NCBI RefSeq assembly: GCF_905475345.1
Contig: NC_066598.1
Location: 4,097,501 to 4,161,500, forward strand
Length of the DNA: 64,000 nucleotides
Direction of reading: 5' to 3'
Source of the DNA: Vespula vulgaris
Taxonomy: Eukaryota; Arthropoda; Insecta; Hymenoptera; Vespidae
Below the pieces are notes generated by a model. That model saw only the letters and a list, made by a program, of their open reading frames with translations. It had not been told where the DNA came from and ran no database searches. How positions within the stretch are numbered: position 1 is the stretch's first letter; each line of letters starts with the position of its first letter. The position numbers and the translations under genes were made by a program. Of the stretch, positions 1 to 12,784 are shown piece by piece.

Positions 1-1651
1 CATTGAAAACTTGTATAAAAGCTGTAAAAATTGTTTTTCCAAATTTTTATCTCTCACAATGGAGATATCACAAAAATAAAACAAATATATATATATATAT
101 ATCACAATACATTACATGTATCCAACGAACTCCCAAACATAATTACAACGATGATGAATCTCTTAAAAGCTTCGTTAGTCAAGTAAACTTCATCAGTTCG
201 ATGTGACGTGATCGTTAAAAAAAAAGAAAAATTAATAAAGAAAAAAAAAAGAAGAAGAAAAAAACGAAAAGAGAATAAAATACAGAAAAAGAATAAAAAA
301 TGAAACGAGAGTAAAAAGAGAAAAAAGGATGGAACGAAAAAAGAAGAAACGTAGAAAAGAGGACTTCTCGCAAGATTTTTCCTATTCCACATCAACGGCA
401 CTTCTTTCTTTTTTTCACTCGACAAAGCGGCCAAGTTCATCAGCACCGTTTTCTTCCCTAACTCACGAACTCCTTCGTCGAATCTCTAACCCTCTCCCCA
501 CCCTTACCTTCATCCCCTTCCCTCTCCCGATTCCCTAAGAGCTGGTAACGTTCGTTATCGTTTAAAAGTGTAGAAGACGAACGAGCCTGGAAGTGGATAC
601 TTTATATAAGAGACAGCGGACGTTTGTTAGCGGTACCACCCTTACCACCCCTACCACCCTTAACACCACCATCACCACCACCTTCGTTCTCACCCTCACC
701 GTCACCTCCCCTATCTTTTCTTTCTCTATCTTTTCTACCTTCGTTCTTTCATTCTCGTCACCCGGCCAAGTCTTACTTCAGAAAAGAAATAACCCGACAA
801 ATGCTTCTACCCCGTTAACTATATCCGCCATTTTGTTCTTTTCTTTTATATGGAATATCATCAATTCTCAATCTATAAAAATAGAACGATCTATAAAAAT
901 AGAATCTTGCAAAATGCGAGATACTTCGTCGACATTATTACCCACGTTTAATGTAATACGATTATTTTACGATGTGTTGTTATATTTTATTAATTCAATC
1001 AAAGAAAGTATCAGTATCGTTACGAAAAGGAATGTGAAAAAAGAATCATTAATTTCATTCGTTCTCCGTGATCGTGTTTGTAAAAAAGGATGAAAAGAAA
1101 TTGATCGTTTTAATAAACATCCCTTATTCGTCGACATAATTGACAAATCGATCGATGAATAGATTCAACGTTAAATTTTCGTTAAAGTTTTGCGATGATA
1201 TTTGAGAAAAGAAGAAAATTGTTTCTTCCACTGTCTCTATCCGTCTGTCTTTTTCTTCTTGCTTTTTTGTAAAAATCTCACCAATTCAATTCTCTATTCT
1301 ATCTTATAACAGTCGAGCGCTATAACTTTGTAATTATGTTTACAAAAATCGCGAATGAAGGGAATTTTTTAAGAATGATTTCGAGTACCGTCGCAAAAGT
1401 TCGTCTAATTTCGTAATTAAAAAAGTTGGAAAGCTGCGAGAGAGAAAAGAAAGAGAGAAAAGGAGAAAGATAAAAAGAGAGAGAGAGAGAGAGAGACTCT
1501 CTCTTTTGTCTGATCTCTTCCCCGTTCTCTTCTTGTCTCTACTTTTCACCCCTTCCCGTTCACCAAGCCTGTAAGAGGCTAATCCGAAAGTTTTATGAGC
1601 ACGTCGGATCTTCAAAGGAAACCTTCTACTCGCACGAAATCGTATCATGAC

Positions 1652-1684
1652 TATATATATATATATATATATCTTTCTCTCTCT

Positions 1685-1722
<38 letters not shown>
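1652..1722. repeat. (TA)n and (TCTA)n microsatellites
   Basis: TA repeats occupy 1652-1672 and TCTA repeats 1687-1722. Confidence 0.95.
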
Positions 1723-1723
<1 letters not shown>

Positions 1724-1851
1724 GCTAACCACAGTTCCGTAAAGCGAAACGTTTATCGAATAGTTCGCACGAACGACGATGATCTGAGAAGCGTCGACTT
1801 GTCAGTTCGGCCAATGTCAGTCGTGTGTACTTCGCATGCGTTGCTTCATAA

Positions 1852-1852
<1 letters not shown>

Positions 1853-1903
<51 letters not shown>

Positions 1904-2045
1904 ACATTCATACATATTATGTATACATACATATATACATACATACATACATAGATATACATACATATATATATACACATATATACATATCCTACATTTG
2001 TGTGTAATACTATTACTATAAAATGAAGAAGGTTAGAAAGTGAGA

Positions 2046-2095
<50 letters not shown>
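1853..2095. repeat. (TA)n, TACA/TGTA-rich DNA and (GA)n cluster
   Basis: A TA array at 1853-1891, TGTA/TACA steps to about 1990, and a (GA)n array at 2050-2095. Confidence 0.95.
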
Positions 2096-2098
<3 letters not shown>

Positions 2099-2312
2099 AG
2101 GTTAAAGGCTACGTGGCAAACAAGAAGAACAACGAAGCGAAGTTTGAAGAACACGCGAGCAATGTCAGATACAACTTAAAATTGAGTTGTCATCCACTCG
2201 ACAAGTCTCATATGCCGCATTAATAATGTTCTGTGGGATTGTAATACAAAAACTATTAGCTTTGAAATCAGATAGTCTTGTCGGTTATGAATAAAGTATG
2301 ATAGTAGTGGAA

Positions 2313-2353
2313 AGATGGATGGATGGATGGATGGGGGATGGATGGATGGATGG
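2313..2353. repeat. (GGAT)n microsatellite
   Basis: About ten GGAT units interrupted once by a GGGG run. Confidence 0.95.
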
Positions 2354-2694
2354 TTGGATTAATGTGTAGATATTTATATTTTTTTTCTTTTTAATCTTCT
2401 TTTCTTCTTTATCTTTTTTTTTTTTTTGAATGTAGTAATTTAAAGTAATTGATACGGAAAGATTGGAAGACGATATTTAATTGGATTATATATCTATATA
2501 TAAAGCAGTAATTTAATAATAATAATGATAATGATGATGATGATGATGATAGTAATAATAATAATAATAATACTAATGAAATTAAATAATAGGAATATTT
2601 TTAATCTGCACTATAATTTGTATTAATATGTATAACTTTTAACGTCTAACGTCGCTGTATCCAATTTTTTATTAAGTTAAAAATAAGGAAAGAA

Positions 2695-2699
2695 TAATT

Positions 2700-2739
<40 letters not shown>

Positions 2740-2897
2740 TATTTAAGAAAAAACATGTTTAACTAAATGATGAACGAAACACGTATTAGTTTTTTTTATA
2801 CAAAATACATATGTGAAAATAAATATAATGCGTTAATGATTTTAAAACAATTAAAATAAAATTGTCGATAAACAATAATAGTAATAATGATGATGAT

Positions 2898-2961
<64 letters not shown>

Positions 2962-3066
2962 TATTTAATTAAAAAATGTTTAGCAAAATTATAAAAAAAA
3001 AAGAACACGCGTTAGCTCTTTATAAAAAATACATACCTAAGTGAAAATAAATATGATGCATGAATA
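2695..3066. repeat. Direct duplication between AAT arrays, two copies of about 140 bp
   Basis: An (AAT)n array plus aaaatatttaagaaaaaaca, gaacgaaacacgtattag, tacaaaatacatatgtg and aaaataaatataatgcg (2700-2840) recurs as (AAT)n plus aaaatatttaattaaaaaat, aagaacacgcgttagct, aaaaatacatacctaagtg and aaaataaatatgatgc (2905-3064). GAT-rich arrays precede both (2520-2550 and 2890-2902). Confidence 0.8.
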
Positions 3067-3943
3067 TAATAAATAAATATTAAAAAGAAGAAATAACATA
3101 GTATCAATCGAACGTTTGGAAAGAAAAATATCTTTTAGATTATTTCTAAAGATTAAATATTATCCATCGTTCGTTCTTACTATCTCTCGTGATAACACTT
3201 TACAAAGCTTTTGTTTATTTTCTTTAAAACCGAAATTTATATAATATCTGATATAATACGAATCGCTTATTATTCCTCAATTACAACGTGATACATCCAA
3301 TAATATTCGATGAACATATAAACCAACGATGCAAATATGAACACTCTTATACTAATCATTTCATCGTTGGAATAAACAGGTAATTTCTTTGAAAGAAACT
3401 TTTCCTTCTTTTTCCCTTCCTCTCTCTCTCTCTCTCTCTTTTTTTTGTCGCTATTTTCAAAACATTATCGCGACGTGAAACTAAGGGAAGAAAAAAGAAA
3501 GAAGGAAAAGAAAAAAAGGAAAAAATTACCTAAGTAAGTTATAATAAATCAAACTAAAGAACGAACGAACGAACGAACGAACGACGAGCAGGAGGACCGA
3601 ACGAATTCTTTGGAAAAACACGATATGTTTTTACCTCTGCCATTTTATCGGCCATTTTTATCTTTCACCCCTTAAACGATTCCCTTCTTTTGACGAAGGG
3701 AAACGTACTAAACGGAAGAAGGATAACGCCGAAGAGGGGGAAAAGAGGGTTGTGAGAATGGAAGGAGAAAAGAGTATAGAAAGAGAGAGACAGAGAGATA
3801 GAGAGGAAGAGGTCGAGCTTTTAACTCGAGCGTAATTTCCTTTTGATCGGAAATTCAATATTTTCTTTCATACTCTTTATGGATCCATCCCGGCGGCGCG
3901 TTCACCTCCGGCTCGTACCCTATTTCCCTACGAGAAGAGAGCA

Positions 3944-3946
<3 letters not shown>

Positions 3947-3986
<40 letters not shown>

Positions 3987-4262
3987 TCTCGTTTCGCCTC
4001 GAACCTTTCGCGAGAAACCTTTTCCGTTTTCCGACTGAATTGCGAGGCGATTAAGTTTCGCCTATCGAACGTTTCCAAGAAAAGGAATAAAAGGGATTGG
4101 GAAGGGTGGTAGGAGGAGGGGTGCTATGATGGTGGGGGATCGGGATGGTAAAGAGGGAGAGAAAAAAAAAAGAACTGCAAAAAATGTGAGAAAAAGGTGA
4201 AAGAAAGAAAACCAAAAAGAAAAAGGGTAGTCGAAAAAAGGAAGAAGAATATTTCCGATACA

Positions 4263-4309
<47 letters not shown>

Positions 4310-4521
4310 TTGTAATTTTCACAGACTGGTCGAAATCTCCGATACGTCTATTAAAAAGCTCGGCTATTAATTGAACGTATACGAGCTGTACGAAGGTTTT
4401 AAACTTTCGAAGCATAATCGCTTGTGTTTGCATTTTTATCGATTGAGGGAACCGAAAGATATCGTGTCTCTTATTATTATTTGTAACACGAGAGAATGAG
4501 AGAGAGAGAGAGAGAGAGAGA
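3947..4521. repeat. Three (GA)n arrays
   Basis: GA arrays at 3947-3983, 4265-4304 and 4497-4521, separated by purine-rich and ordinary sequence. Confidence 0.9.
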
Positions 4522-4882
4522 AAGGATGGAAAAACAAGAAAGCAAAACAGGAACGACCGACTGGCAATATTTTTCTATCCATTACGCATTTTAATTGGAT
4601 GTAAACAAAGTTAGGGAAATAAAGATCGTTCGGGGCTTAAATGGAAAATGTTATATATGTATGTGTGTATGTTATGTGTGTTTGTATATATATATATGTA
4701 GGTAGACAAATAAATTAAACGAATGGGAGCAGCCAATCCGATTCGTCGTTGATACAATCCTTCCGGCTATTATACGTGTATGTAAATTATATATGTATAT
4801 ACTATATATATATATATATATTATATATGCATGTATATATATTTTTGGTAATCCTTTCTTTCTCTATTTTCTTTCTTCTCTA

Positions 4883-4883
<1 letters not shown>

Positions 4884-4928
<45 letters not shown>

Positions 4929-5659
4929 TCTTTTTTTCCTTCTTTTTACATTTTTTTCTCAACATCAAAATGTTTCCGATAGCAAGAGTTACTCTCGTGA
5001 ATTTTATATACATTTTAAGTTTGGGGGTTGTTCGGAAGAGGTTAGTAACGGAGAGAGAGAAACGAGAGACAGGGGATAAGAGAGGGAGGAAAGAAGGGTG
5101 GATGGTTCGTAGTCTTATGCCTCGTGACCGATCCAAAGTGCAATTTATGTCAGTCGTATCAAAGTTTTCGCGTTAAAGCTACGAAAAGGTTTACGAGGTA
5201 CTAAGGTTCGCGGCACGAAGTCCAATTCGGTAGTCGTGTTACTTCTTCCGTTCTTACTCTTTCTGTCTCTCTCTGTCTCTCTCTCTGTCTCTCTCTCTCT
5301 CTTTCACAGTCTTTCTCGATTTCTCTTCTGATTGGAGAACTTTAACCCTCTCTTACTCTCACTCTCATTCTCCCAATCAGGTGATTACGAAGAAAATACA
5401 TTTACGAAGGTGCCTTGGCAGTATTGCTTGTGTAATAAGATTATTAGATCTCCACCCCCTCTCTCGTGTCTCCCTCCCTCCCTCCCACCCCTCTCGCTTC
5501 TCCTATTTCCATTCGAATCGAACCATTCGAAATTGCATGGATTATCCTTACTTTTCTTGTAATCGAGAGCACGAACCTTATATCGATATATTAGCCTAGT
5601 TTAAATATCTACCATTATAATACCTAGCAAATAGTTTTAATAGTACAAAGAATAATATC

Positions 5660-5711
<52 letters not shown>
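4884..5711. repeat. (ATT)n at 4884-4926 and (AAT)n at 5660-5711
   Basis: The two trinucleotide arrays are reverse complements of each other. Between them are a purine-rich patch at 5040-5100 and CT-rich sequence at 5255-5365 and 5450-5510. Confidence 0.9.
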
Positions 5712-5713
<2 letters not shown>

Positions 5714-6007
5714 AAGTGCAAAAAGATCGATAAAACTTATTCGAATTCTTATCAACGATTTAACATTTACATATAGTATATATACATATATTAATATTAA
5801 TATATATATACTTTTTCTGTCCTCATTAACTTTATACTTTGAAAGATAACCACCCACGTACACACATACACACATACATATATCTCATCATACGATACAT
5901 ATATCTCCATTTAATTATAACAAAGCACATAGAGGAATGGAACGCTTCGATCAAGATCTCGTTCAAATGGATTAATTAACGTTCGTGTTACTTTGATTAA
6001 ATTCCAG

Positions 6008-6216
6008 AGGGTCGAATCCTAGAATTACATTCACCCGATGGTGTTCACGAATGTTGGTTGAGAGCCGCTGACAACACAGAGGCAAACGTATGGTTCAACG
6101 CTTTACACTCGGCGCTAGCAGCACTCACTCTGAAGGCATTGAGACTAGCCTCAGCAGTTCCGGATCCGCCGCAGCTTCAGCACATTGGTTGGCTTGCAAG
6201 GAGGCACTGTCTGCAG
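6008..6216 (+). CDS. Syn1: Syntrophin internal exon A: end of split PH1 domain and start of PH2
   Basis: Syntrophins are membrane-associated cytoplasmic adaptors of the dystrophin complex; their PDZ domain docks channels and signalling proteins and their PH domains help membrane association. This exon reads, in one open frame from GGT at 6010, GRILELHSPDG, then ECWLRAADNTEANVWFNAL, then QLQHIGWLARRHCLQ. The order matches vertebrate syntrophins as I recall them: a RxLEI-SxDG strand, an FLRA strand, the C-terminal PH helix with its invariant Trp (here ANVWFNAL), a short linker, and the IGWL that opens PH2. The acceptor is most likely AG at 6006-6007, leaving two bases (ag) to complete a codon begun upstream; an AG at 6008-6009 is the alternative. 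The donor is CAG followed by GTAAGA at 6217, phase 0. The linker (residues AVPDPPQ) is shorter than in mammalian alpha-syntrophin. The PDZ and N-terminal PH1 exons are not in the window. Family assignment is firm; orthology to Drosophila Syn1 rather than a gamma-type gene is inferred from similarity to alpha/beta members. Confidence 0.9.
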
Positions 6217-6455
6217 GTAAGAAAAATCTTACGCTATTGTCACCATTCTCTCTGACGAGTCTTACATTCTATCATCCTCTCTTTCTCTCTTTCTTTCTTC
6301 CCTCTTTCGTTTCCGCGGAACGATCTTCCCTCAGGGAAATGCTCGAGTCTGAGGAAGCGTCTGCTACTTGAGCACTTTCTCCTGTACCGAAATCGGATAG
6401 GCTGAGACTGCTCTTTTGTGAGTTCTCCCTTTGACAAAGCGTTGATGCAATAGTG

Positions 6456-6461
6456 TATCTA

Positions 6462-6510
<49 letters not shown>

Positions 6511-6512
6511 AT
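6456..6512. repeat. (TCTG)n/(TCTA)n microsatellite 240 bp after exon A
   Basis: A composite TCTG array with TCTA ends. Confidence 0.95.
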
Positions 6513-6877
6513 GTATGTCTTTATGTCTGTCTGATGCCTTACCCGCATCAGTTCGACGCGTTAAATTCACACGAACACGAGGAAGGGAGGATCCTCTTTC
6601 CCTTTGGGCAACTTACGCTTAACTCGCTAATGTAAGATACTATTAATGAGAAATGAAATGTTTCCTTTACCTTAGAACCGTAGTAACAAGGTTTTCTCTT
6701 TCTCTATCTCTTTGAAATCCTATCGGTTAATCGTACTATATGGTATTGTTGTTTCATATTATTCCATTTTATCTAATTATGAATCGACGAAGGATTGTTA
6801 TTTATCTATTTCTATATTCCTTGTTTGTATTATCGTTTGATTGTTAATAAGGAATTTTGGATATTTCTGTTATAAAT

Positions 6878-7258
6878 ACCGATTGCTTGAAGATTATTAT
6901 TTATTACTGACAAGTATTTCGTATTGATACTACTGACTAATTTTCTATGGTTAATATATACTATAGACTGATTTATTATTAATAGGTTTATATGTTTCTC
7001 CTATTGTCTGATCATTTCTCGATTTAACTACTGTTAATCGATTCTTTTCTTTCTATCTTCAGTAGTCATATTATTATAGATTTCGATTGCTTATCGATAT
7101 TATAAATTGAATTATTTATTATTGATAAATGTTTTGTATTTATATTACCGACTTATTTTCTAAGATTAATATACTCTGGCTGATAGTTATAAATTTGTAT
7201 GTACTACTGTCTGACCTTATCTTGATCTAACTACTATTATTCGATTCTTTCTCTTCCA
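6878..7258. repeat. Direct duplication, two diverged copies of about 180 bp
   Basis: Copy 1 (about 6878-7056) and copy 2 (about 7079-7258) share the order cgattgctt, gaatattatttattattgac-like text, a tactgact box, gattaatatac, ggtttatatgt against aaatttgtatgt, actactgtctgacc/att and aactactgttaatcgattct. Divergence is moderate. Similar words recur at 37.73-37.88 kb, possibly a dispersed relative. Confidence 0.7.
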
Positions 7259-8033
7259 AGATCTTGAAATCTTTTAACGTAAGATGCTTTTAACGAAACA
7301 CGAGACGTTACGTTTACGATGATACTTCGTATGAAAGACATATTTTTGTATAATCGTAATAAAGTTTCTATCATTTACTCTTACCACTGTTTATATGATT
7401 CTTGAAACTTGGCGAAGAGTTATTATTGACCTATACTACTAAATAATCCAATCTTATTCAATTATTTAATTACTTATATATATATATATTTCTATATTAA
7501 TAATTATTTAATAACTATAACCGATCTCTCTGTCAATGATTTATCAAATTAATAATATATCTTATTGATAAATCCAAACTTTTTCGAAATATTAACTAAA
7601 CTCTCGCGAACTCTTCTCTTTTCATTTAATTTTGGATATCGTTTCGTTCTTCTTTGTTTCTCCTTTTTCTTCTGTTTTCTTTTCTTTTTGTTTTGTTTTG
7701 TTTTGTTTGTTTTTCATTATTCAAACGAAATGAAAGAAAAGAGGATTATCGTCATTAGATTATGCTTCACTCAATTAATCCTTATCCCGAATTAAACCTT
7801 TATTCAGTTGGAGAGTGGAATACGTAAACAAAGAAAAGAAAAGAAAAGAAAAGATAAGATAAGAAAAGCAAAGAAAGAGAAAAGAGAAGAAACGAAATGA
7901 AAAGAAAACAAAACAAAAGGAACAACAAATGAACGAAGAAAAAGAAATGCAGAAGTTGCAAGAGTTTCGAAACAATTCCGTATAATTAAGTAAAGATGGC
8001 TCAGCTTAGTCGAAGTTAAAATGCGTCAGGATT

Positions 8034-8036
<3 letters not shown>

Positions 8037-8087
<51 letters not shown>
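8037..8087. repeat. (TA)n, about 25 units
   Basis: Pure TA dinucleotide array. Confidence 0.97.
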
Positions 8088-8090
<3 letters not shown>

Positions 8091-8764
8091 GATCATTAGG
8101 TTTGCCGTTAAAAACGATAAATCCGACGCCTTCGAGGTTCTACCTAGGTAATTGTCCGGAAGGATCAGGATCTTTCAATCGTTCGCTTCTCCTTTCGACT
8201 TTAATCGCCCCGAACCAGACCCCCAGAAGATTTTCGCCGTTTAATACAACTCAGAAATCTATTCGAGAACATCCACAGCTTTAGATTAACCTAGAGCCTC
8301 TGTGTACATCGTTAAGATATTAATCGTTCAGAGCTTTTCCACGGAGTTATCGTTTCCTTTTATTTTTTTTATTTTTTTTTTTCTTTTTTTTCCCGTCTCG
8401 TTTTCTTCTCTTTTCTTTTCTAGCCATCGAAATATCCCCAAACGAGATCCTCGCGCAAATCTGTTTTAAGCACTAAATCTCGAGTCGGATATTTTTTTCT
8501 TTCTTTCTTTCTTTTCTTCTTTTCTTCTTTTTTTTTTTTTATTAATTTGTTTATTTACTCGTTCACTATTGTTATTATAATCGAACGCTCTAATTCACTT
8601 GGAGACTAAAAGATGGCTAACGCAATCCATTTGGATAATTTCGATAATAAAGGTTAATGTTGTAAGTGTAATATTGTATGATTATTGTTTAATGTTATTT
8701 GATAAATATTATATGTGATATTATTTAATAGAAGTATGGTTTTAATGGTAAATGCAATGTAGGA

Positions 8765-9230
8765 ACTTCGACGTTTTCTATCATCGAAAACGGCTCGAGA
8801 AAGATTTTATTTCTTTTTCGAATTGTTAAATAATTTTTTAACACTTTTTTTTTCCTTTTTGCAACTCTTGTAATAAAGTATATCATACCTTGAATGATTA
8901 CAAACGAATATATAAATATTTAATAAGCGACAGTTCAAAAATTATATAAAACCAAACTTGTCACCATAAACATACACACACGGATACATTATTTAATAAG
9001 AAATGCATTTACACTGTAGTGACATTGAAATCTTCTATCTTGTAACAGCTCGAAGAAGATTTTATTTCTTTTTCGAATCGTTAAATAATTTTTTAACACT
9101 TTTTTTTTCCTTTTTTCAACTCTTGTAATAAAGTATATCATACCTTGAATGATTACAAACGAATATATAGATATTTAATAAGCGACAGTTCAAAAATTAT
9201 ATAAAACCAAACTTGTCACCATAAACACAT
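8765..9230. repeat. Direct duplication, two copies of about 205 bp at 255-bp offset
   Basis: Copy 1 (about 8765-8975) and copy 2 (about 9020-9230) are almost identical over agattttatttctttttcga, ttaaataattttttaacact, cttgtaataaagtatatcat, accttgaatgattacaaacg and agcgacagttcaaaaattat. Only a few substitutions separate them, so this is one of the youngest duplications in the window. Confidence 0.92.
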
Positions 9231-9289
9231 AGACAAACATATACACACATACAGATATACTCATACAAAGAGAAAGACAGAGAAATATC

Positions 9290-9760
9290 TAGCAGTATAA
9301 CGATTGAGCCACTGAACGAAATTGACAATTGAAACTTTGTCTCCTACCCTTATCCCTATCCTACAATACGAAATACAACGTGTCCCCATGAATAGATCCA
9401 CTTTTAACTATCACAATCATCCCTAGCGAACTTTCGTAAATCCGTAAATCCGGAGAATCGGAAAGCTCGATCCCAAGACACTCTGCCACCCCCTCTACCC
9501 GATTTTACCCTCACCTTACCCTTCACCATTTCCCTAGCCACCTTTTCTCCAACCCCCGTATAAAATTCGATCCATGGGACAGCCTAGAGCGTAGTAGGCA
9601 AGGAGGATTTAGAGTTACCCTTCTTGAAAGCGAGATTCGCCCCTGCCGAATCCGTTTGCGAAGCTGTCACTGGCAAGCCACAGGAGAGACACCGGAGGCG
9701 GTATAGCGAGTCAGAATGCTCCGCTAGTGGTCCTGGCAATAGTATGTGTACAAGAGAGAC

Positions 9761-9810
<50 letters not shown>

Positions 9811-10059
9811 GATCGTCGGTAAGGCCAACGACGTCGGTACATCGACCCTGCCGTGTAACCTCGGAAATCGATAACTAATATATCGGCCCGTTCCGATATG
9901 GCCGTATTGATAAAGGACCATACCTCGCGTCGTAGGATGAGGTGAGAGGAGGAAGTCTCCAGCGAGAGAAGGATAGAACCAGACGTAGGAGGTGTCGACC
10001 AGCTTGGTTGGTTTGGGTACGAACACATAATTGATTGGCATTAGCGCACCTGATTGCCG

Positions 10060-10098
<39 letters not shown>

Positions 10099-10440
10099 TT
10101 CCTCCATCTCTTCAATATATCTATACCTATACCACCATCATCGTCATCATCGCCATCGTCATCATCTACACTTCTACCAACGTCTCCTTCGTAACTGTCC
10201 CGCGGGCTGCTTAAATAATACCACCTATCTATATCACCCTATATACCACCCCTCATTCTCTCCACCTACCCCCACCCCCCTTCGTAGTCGTCTACCACCT
10301 TGATTTCAACAAGCCCGACAGCAACACAGTTTCATCTACTCGAGCTGATGTCCGCGTGTTTGAACGAATCGGTCTCCTTCCTGATCGGCTAATATCGGAT
10401 CCCTTGGATGAATTTAACTAGAAGGTATAGCTAACTGTCT
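9290..10440. other. Ordinary-complexity GC-richer block, no gene recognised
   Basis: Ctgccaccccctctacccga, ggacagcctagagcg, cgcccctgccgaatccg and neighbouring sequence are not repeats and are clearly GC-richer than the surroundings. Open frames here do not resemble known proteins. It could be a conserved noncoding element or enhancer. Confidence 0.45.
9759..10096. repeat. (GATA)n-(GA)n and an inverted (CT)n array
   Basis: GATA then GA repeats occupy 9759-9810. A CT array lies at 10062-10096, so the GA and CT tracts form a long-range inverted pair around a 250-bp GC-richer block. Confidence 0.9.
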
Positions 10441-10560
10441 ACCTTCCTTCCTGTTTGTCCATCGACCTTCGTTGATCTCTCAGTAGATATACACTGTGAG
10501 TTGATATATTTGTGTGTAGGTGTATGTAGATAACTATGTGTAAGCGTGTTGTATGCGTGT

Positions 10561-10719
10561 GCGTGTATGTATGTATGTATGTATGTGTATGGGTATATAT
10601 GTATGCGTAATTAGCTATGTCTATTATTAATAATGAAGCATTATGTTAATCCGTTATCCGACATCGACTCAGATAATGATCACGTTGATACGTCAAAGTG
10701 TTTGTATTGAAGGTATATA

Positions 10720-10757
<38 letters not shown>

Positions 10758-10846
10758 GCTGAACTATAATTAATCGCATATTGAAATAAGAGTTACTGGA
10801 ATCGGCTCAGTATTGTATTTTCGAGTTGTTGTTTTTATCATTATTA

Positions 10847-10899
<53 letters not shown>

Positions 10900-11055
10900 G
10901 CTGTTATTATTATTGTATGATTAAATAATAATATATATCGATACTAATTATCCAAAAAAATATCTAATCACTTACATATGTGGGGAAAAAGCATTCTTAT
11001 GTTATTTGTTATTAATATATTTAATATTAATATATATATATAAACAAACATATAC

Positions 11056-11115
<60 letters not shown>
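10561..11115. repeat. TG/TA, ATT and TACA/TA arrays
   Basis: ATGT repeats at 10564-10588, (GT)n(TA)n at 10719-10757, (ATT)n at 10842-10900, and TACA then TA repeats at 11050-11114. Confidence 0.9.
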
Positions 11116-11116
<1 letters not shown>

Positions 11117-11224
11117 AATATTAAAAAAGATTATAGAAAGATTGCAATATATAATGATGTAATAAATAATATCACTTTTGTCAAGTATCGTTTAACAATG
11201 ACGTATATAAGTTTGTACATTTCG

Positions 11225-12670
11225 TGATAACGTGCTGACACATTCGTTCGAGTACCGATACTCATATATAAAACGTATGTATATCTATATAGATACAGGT
11301 TACATTGAAGGTTCGCTTGAAGTTTCATATAGTTGATTTGCGGTCGCCTATAACAATATGATGTTCTCCAATAAAATCTCCGCATGAATGAGCTGCGAGC
11401 CAGCTCGGTTCGCTCTAGTACGTTTAAATACCACTTCGCTAATTAAATGACAGGAGAATCGAATTCGTGTGACTCTGATAAATAATACCCAATCCAGGCC
11501 AGGCCGACTCAACCCCCGAACCTCCAACCCTCAACTCCATTCCCATATCACTCTGGGAACTCAACGTTCAACTTTTTCCGTAAAATTCGATTCTCTAAAT
11601 ATCGGAAAACGTAATTCGATTCTGACCGCGGTGGTTAATCGCCGACGTAATAATCCGTTTAAATGGAAACGGATATAAAATAACAATTGACACACATATA
11701 TATATTTATATACATGTGTATATACCTTTATATGTATGTATATACACGTATATTTATGTATATATTTGTATGTATGTATATACATGTATATTTATGTATA
11801 TATATGTATACTGTATATGTATACTTATTTCTTTCGAAATCTATTTTTTTTTGCTTTCTCTAACTTCCTCTTTTCTTTTCTTGACTCTTTGATGTTATTA
11901 ATTAATTCTAAATGTTAAATGTTTATATATATATGTGTATATATATGTATATATATATATATATTTATATACATATATGTATATATACATGTATACATAT
12001 ATAAGAAAAGTATTACAAAACTTATTAATAAATTGAATACAATTCAACATATTGAATGTAACATAAGCTAGAGAATTGAATATTTTCATTAAAAACCTTC
12101 ATAAAACTGAAAAGAAAGAAAGAAAAAATAGAAAAATGGTGGTACTATAAAAAGTGTTATTTTGCTATTAATTCATTACTAATTAATTTGTATTATTGAT
12201 AATAGATTAATGTAGAAAATTTAATCTTATTGACAAATAATAATTCATATAATTAACTAATACAAATTGATTCAAACAAAATGAATATTGAATGAATTAA
12301 TAATTCATTTGTCCGATGGTTAGTGCTTAATATATTTTTTGTTTGCAAAATTAAAAGGAAGAAGAAACGAAGAGGAAAAAAAAGAAAATAAGTTGGAAAA
12401 AAAGAAATAGGAAATGAAAGAACCATGTAGTCCTTGTTCACGAATGTGTAAATGTGAATACCAAATGAATTTTGTATAATCGCAATACACGTGTTTGGAA
12501 TCTATTTCGTATTTGATAGGATCACGTAATTAGATAATATCGGATTGACGTTGTACTAGCGTTAATGACGAGCTATAGGTCCTGTCATCTGTTCGAGCGT
12601 GACATTGGAGATATGACGTGTGACATATCGAGATTAAGAACTCGCTGACGGATTAATTATCGCTGGTGTT
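11225..12670. other. Mixed intronic DNA without a recognised gene
   Basis: Ordinary-complexity sequence at 11225-11690 (with aggccaggccgactcaaccc near 11500), TA/TACA-rich sequence at 11695-12005, AT-rich text to 12440 and another ordinary block at 12450-12670. No feature beyond microsatellites. Confidence 0.5.
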
Positions 12671-12699
12671 AATTATTATAACATGTTTACGTTGACGAA

Positions 12700-12784
12700 G
12701 AATGATAACGATAATAATGACGACGACGATCATCGTCATCATCGTCGTCGTCATCATCATCATCATCATTATTATCATTATCAG
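12700..12784. repeat. GAC/GAT/CAT triplet array with hairpin symmetry
   Basis: Gacgacgacgat at 12719-12730 is perfectly inverted by atcgtcgtcgtc at 12741-12752 across a 10-base loop. The AAT/GAT triplets outside the arms are also inverted (gataataatga against tcattattatc). It forms a predicted stem of 12 bp or more. Confidence 0.8.

Larger units (their letters stand above)
1..6007 (+). other. Syntrophin intron upstream of exon A
   Basis: I read both strands and found no PDZ-like coding sequence (no GLGxxIKGG-type motif), so the previous exon lies before base 1. The stretch holds poly-purine DNA at 220-360, a pyrimidine-rich and ACC-triplet stretch at 430-740, AT-rich ordinary sequence at 830-1330, many microsatellites (listed separately), a local duplication at 2.7-3.06 kb and a somewhat GC-richer patch at 3860-4090. 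Open frames here are translations of simple repeats. The last 100 bp before exon A are AT-rich with only a weak polypyrimidine tract (tactttgattaaattccag). Confidence 0.7.

Noticed and set aside
593..1093. 166-codon frame near the window start
   Set aside because: It begins in ACC-triplet and TC-rich DNA, continues in AT-rich sequence, and has no similarity to PDZ or PH domains or any family I recognise.
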